Below the pieces are notes generated by a model. That model did not search any database, was not told where the DNA came from, and worked only from the letters and a program-made list of their open reading frames with translations. A DNA stretch of 64,000 nucleotides from Tisiphia sp964030975. GTDB lineage: Bacteria > Pseudomonadota > Alphaproteobacteria > Rickettsiales > Rickettsiaceae. Shown one piece after another: positions 63,488-64,000 of this stretch. The stretch spans positions 1,240,001 through 1,304,000 of the forward strand of contig NZ_CAXIQH010000001.1 in the NCBI RefSeq assembly GCF_964030975.1, read 5' to 3'. How positions within the stretch are numbered: the first letter of the stretch is position 1; every line of letters begins with the position of its first letter. The translations under genes were made by a program, and so were the position numbers.

Positions 63488-63586
63488 TTTTAAAAATATT
63501 CATCTTTTTTAAAATAGTAAATGCTTGAAAGTAGCAGGGTTTTAGTTTAATATAACTTATGATTAAAATAATGTGTTAGGTATTTA

Positions 63587-64000
63587 ATGGAAGATCTTCA
63601 TAATTGGCAGTCAAAATTTGAATCTTGTGAATATGTTGAGAGGTTACTCAATAAACTAACTCAGCTGAACCAGCAAGTAAAGCAGCCAGTAGATATTGAT
63701 GAGATTAAAAAAGGTATCTATTACGCTAAAAAATATCATGGTTCGCAGATGCGGCAATCCGGTGAGCCGTATTACTCTCACCCTATAGAAGTAGCATACA
63801 TGGTTGCACAGCACACAGCATTAGAAATGCCCCAATATTTCAGGACTGATATAATTGTTACCAGTTTACTTCATGATACTATTGAGGATACAGCTCTGAC
63901 TAAAACTATGATTAATAATATTTTTGGTAGTCAGATTGCTAATCAAGTAGAAGACTTAACCAGAGTGAAGGTAGACAGAAAAATTAGTGCAGCAGAAACA
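63587..64000 (+). CDS. spoT: SpoT/RelA-type (p)ppGpp hydrolase, HD domain (partial)
   Basis: 138 codons to the window end, with no stop. The HD hydrolase domain has IYYAKKYHGSQMRQSGEPYY (His51), SHPIEVAYMVAQ, and the metal-binding HD96-97 in TSLLHDTIEDT, then VEDLTRVKVDRK. Such small SpoT-like genes are frequent in rickettsial mobile elements. Whether a synthetase domain follows cannot be seen. The ATG follows a moderate ribosome site (GTTAGGTATTTA). Confidence 0.88.
   Translation, partial: MEDLHNWQSKFESCEYVERLLNKLTQLNQQVKQPVDIDEIKKGIYYAKKYHGSQMRQSGEPYYSHPIEVAYMVAQHTALEMPQYFRTDIIVTSLLHDTIEDTALTKTMINNIFGSQIANQVEDLTRVKVDRKISAAET

Overview
The window looks like the chromosome of an intracellular Rickettsiales bacterium, most probably a mobile-element-rich Rickettsia. 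The evidence is the AT-rich sequence, the reduced housekeeping set (hemF, infA, rodA, cysS, tyrS, rpsB-tsf, lipB, maf), a patatin phospholipase, a full F-type conjugation operon of the kind found in Rickettsiales amplified genetic elements (RAGE), and hundreds-of-bases palindromic repeats in nearly every gap. The genus is inferred from gene content, not from a database search.

Layout. 1-2621 is a nest of insertions (IS630 in an IS5-type element, in a 140-bp repeat, in an IS5-family relic). 2777-25187 is mostly ordinary chromosome: patatin, an MFS transporter, hemF, an emrA relic, an amidase, a GH3 glycosidase, maf, infA, tRNA-Asn, rodA, cysS, tyrS, rpsB, tsf, lipB and a rickettsial conserved protein. 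It is broken up by two copies of an IS110/IS1111-type element and many repeats. 25231-36849 is an accessory graveyard: IS256, two Rpn-type nucleases, a pRiA4b ORF-3 protein, an AbrB-like protein, a serine-recombinase stub, an IS21 end relic, a group II intron, an IS5-type element and an XRE regulator.

36921-61483 (minus strand) is the conjugation operon, in transcription order traA-like pilin, traL, traE, traK, traB (split by IS630), traV, traC, trbI, a TraD_Ti-like gene, traW, a phd-vapC toxin-antitoxin pair, traU, trbC, traN (two ORFs), traF, traH, traG, a lytic transglycosylase and traD. These would build the pilus, the envelope channel (TraK/B/V), the assembly ATPase (TraC), mating-pair stabilisation (TraN/G) and the DNA coupling protein (TraD). 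The traB break probably disables the machine. 62028-64000 holds plus-strand cargo: a small protein, a leucine-rich-repeat protein and the start of a SpoT-like HD-domain gene.

Repeat families named here from the sequence. MITE-A is 140 bp, with ends TAGTKAWRCCTAT... and a TA target. MITE-B is 150-170 bp, with ends TATAGCTAACCCGATTAGC. MITE-C is about 236 bp, with ends CAGGGCAGTTTAAAAGTCGC and a 9-bp target duplication. MITE-D is 165 bp, with ends TAGGYTCTGTGAARGTTTCT. MITE-E has ends CACARCTGTCGAAAGCTAGA. B, C and E often carry a hairpin core of the type CGTCATTGCGAG...GACGAAGCAATCC...GGATTGCTTCGTCG...CTCGCAATGACG. Several copies are nested in one another, so the order of insertion can be read directly.
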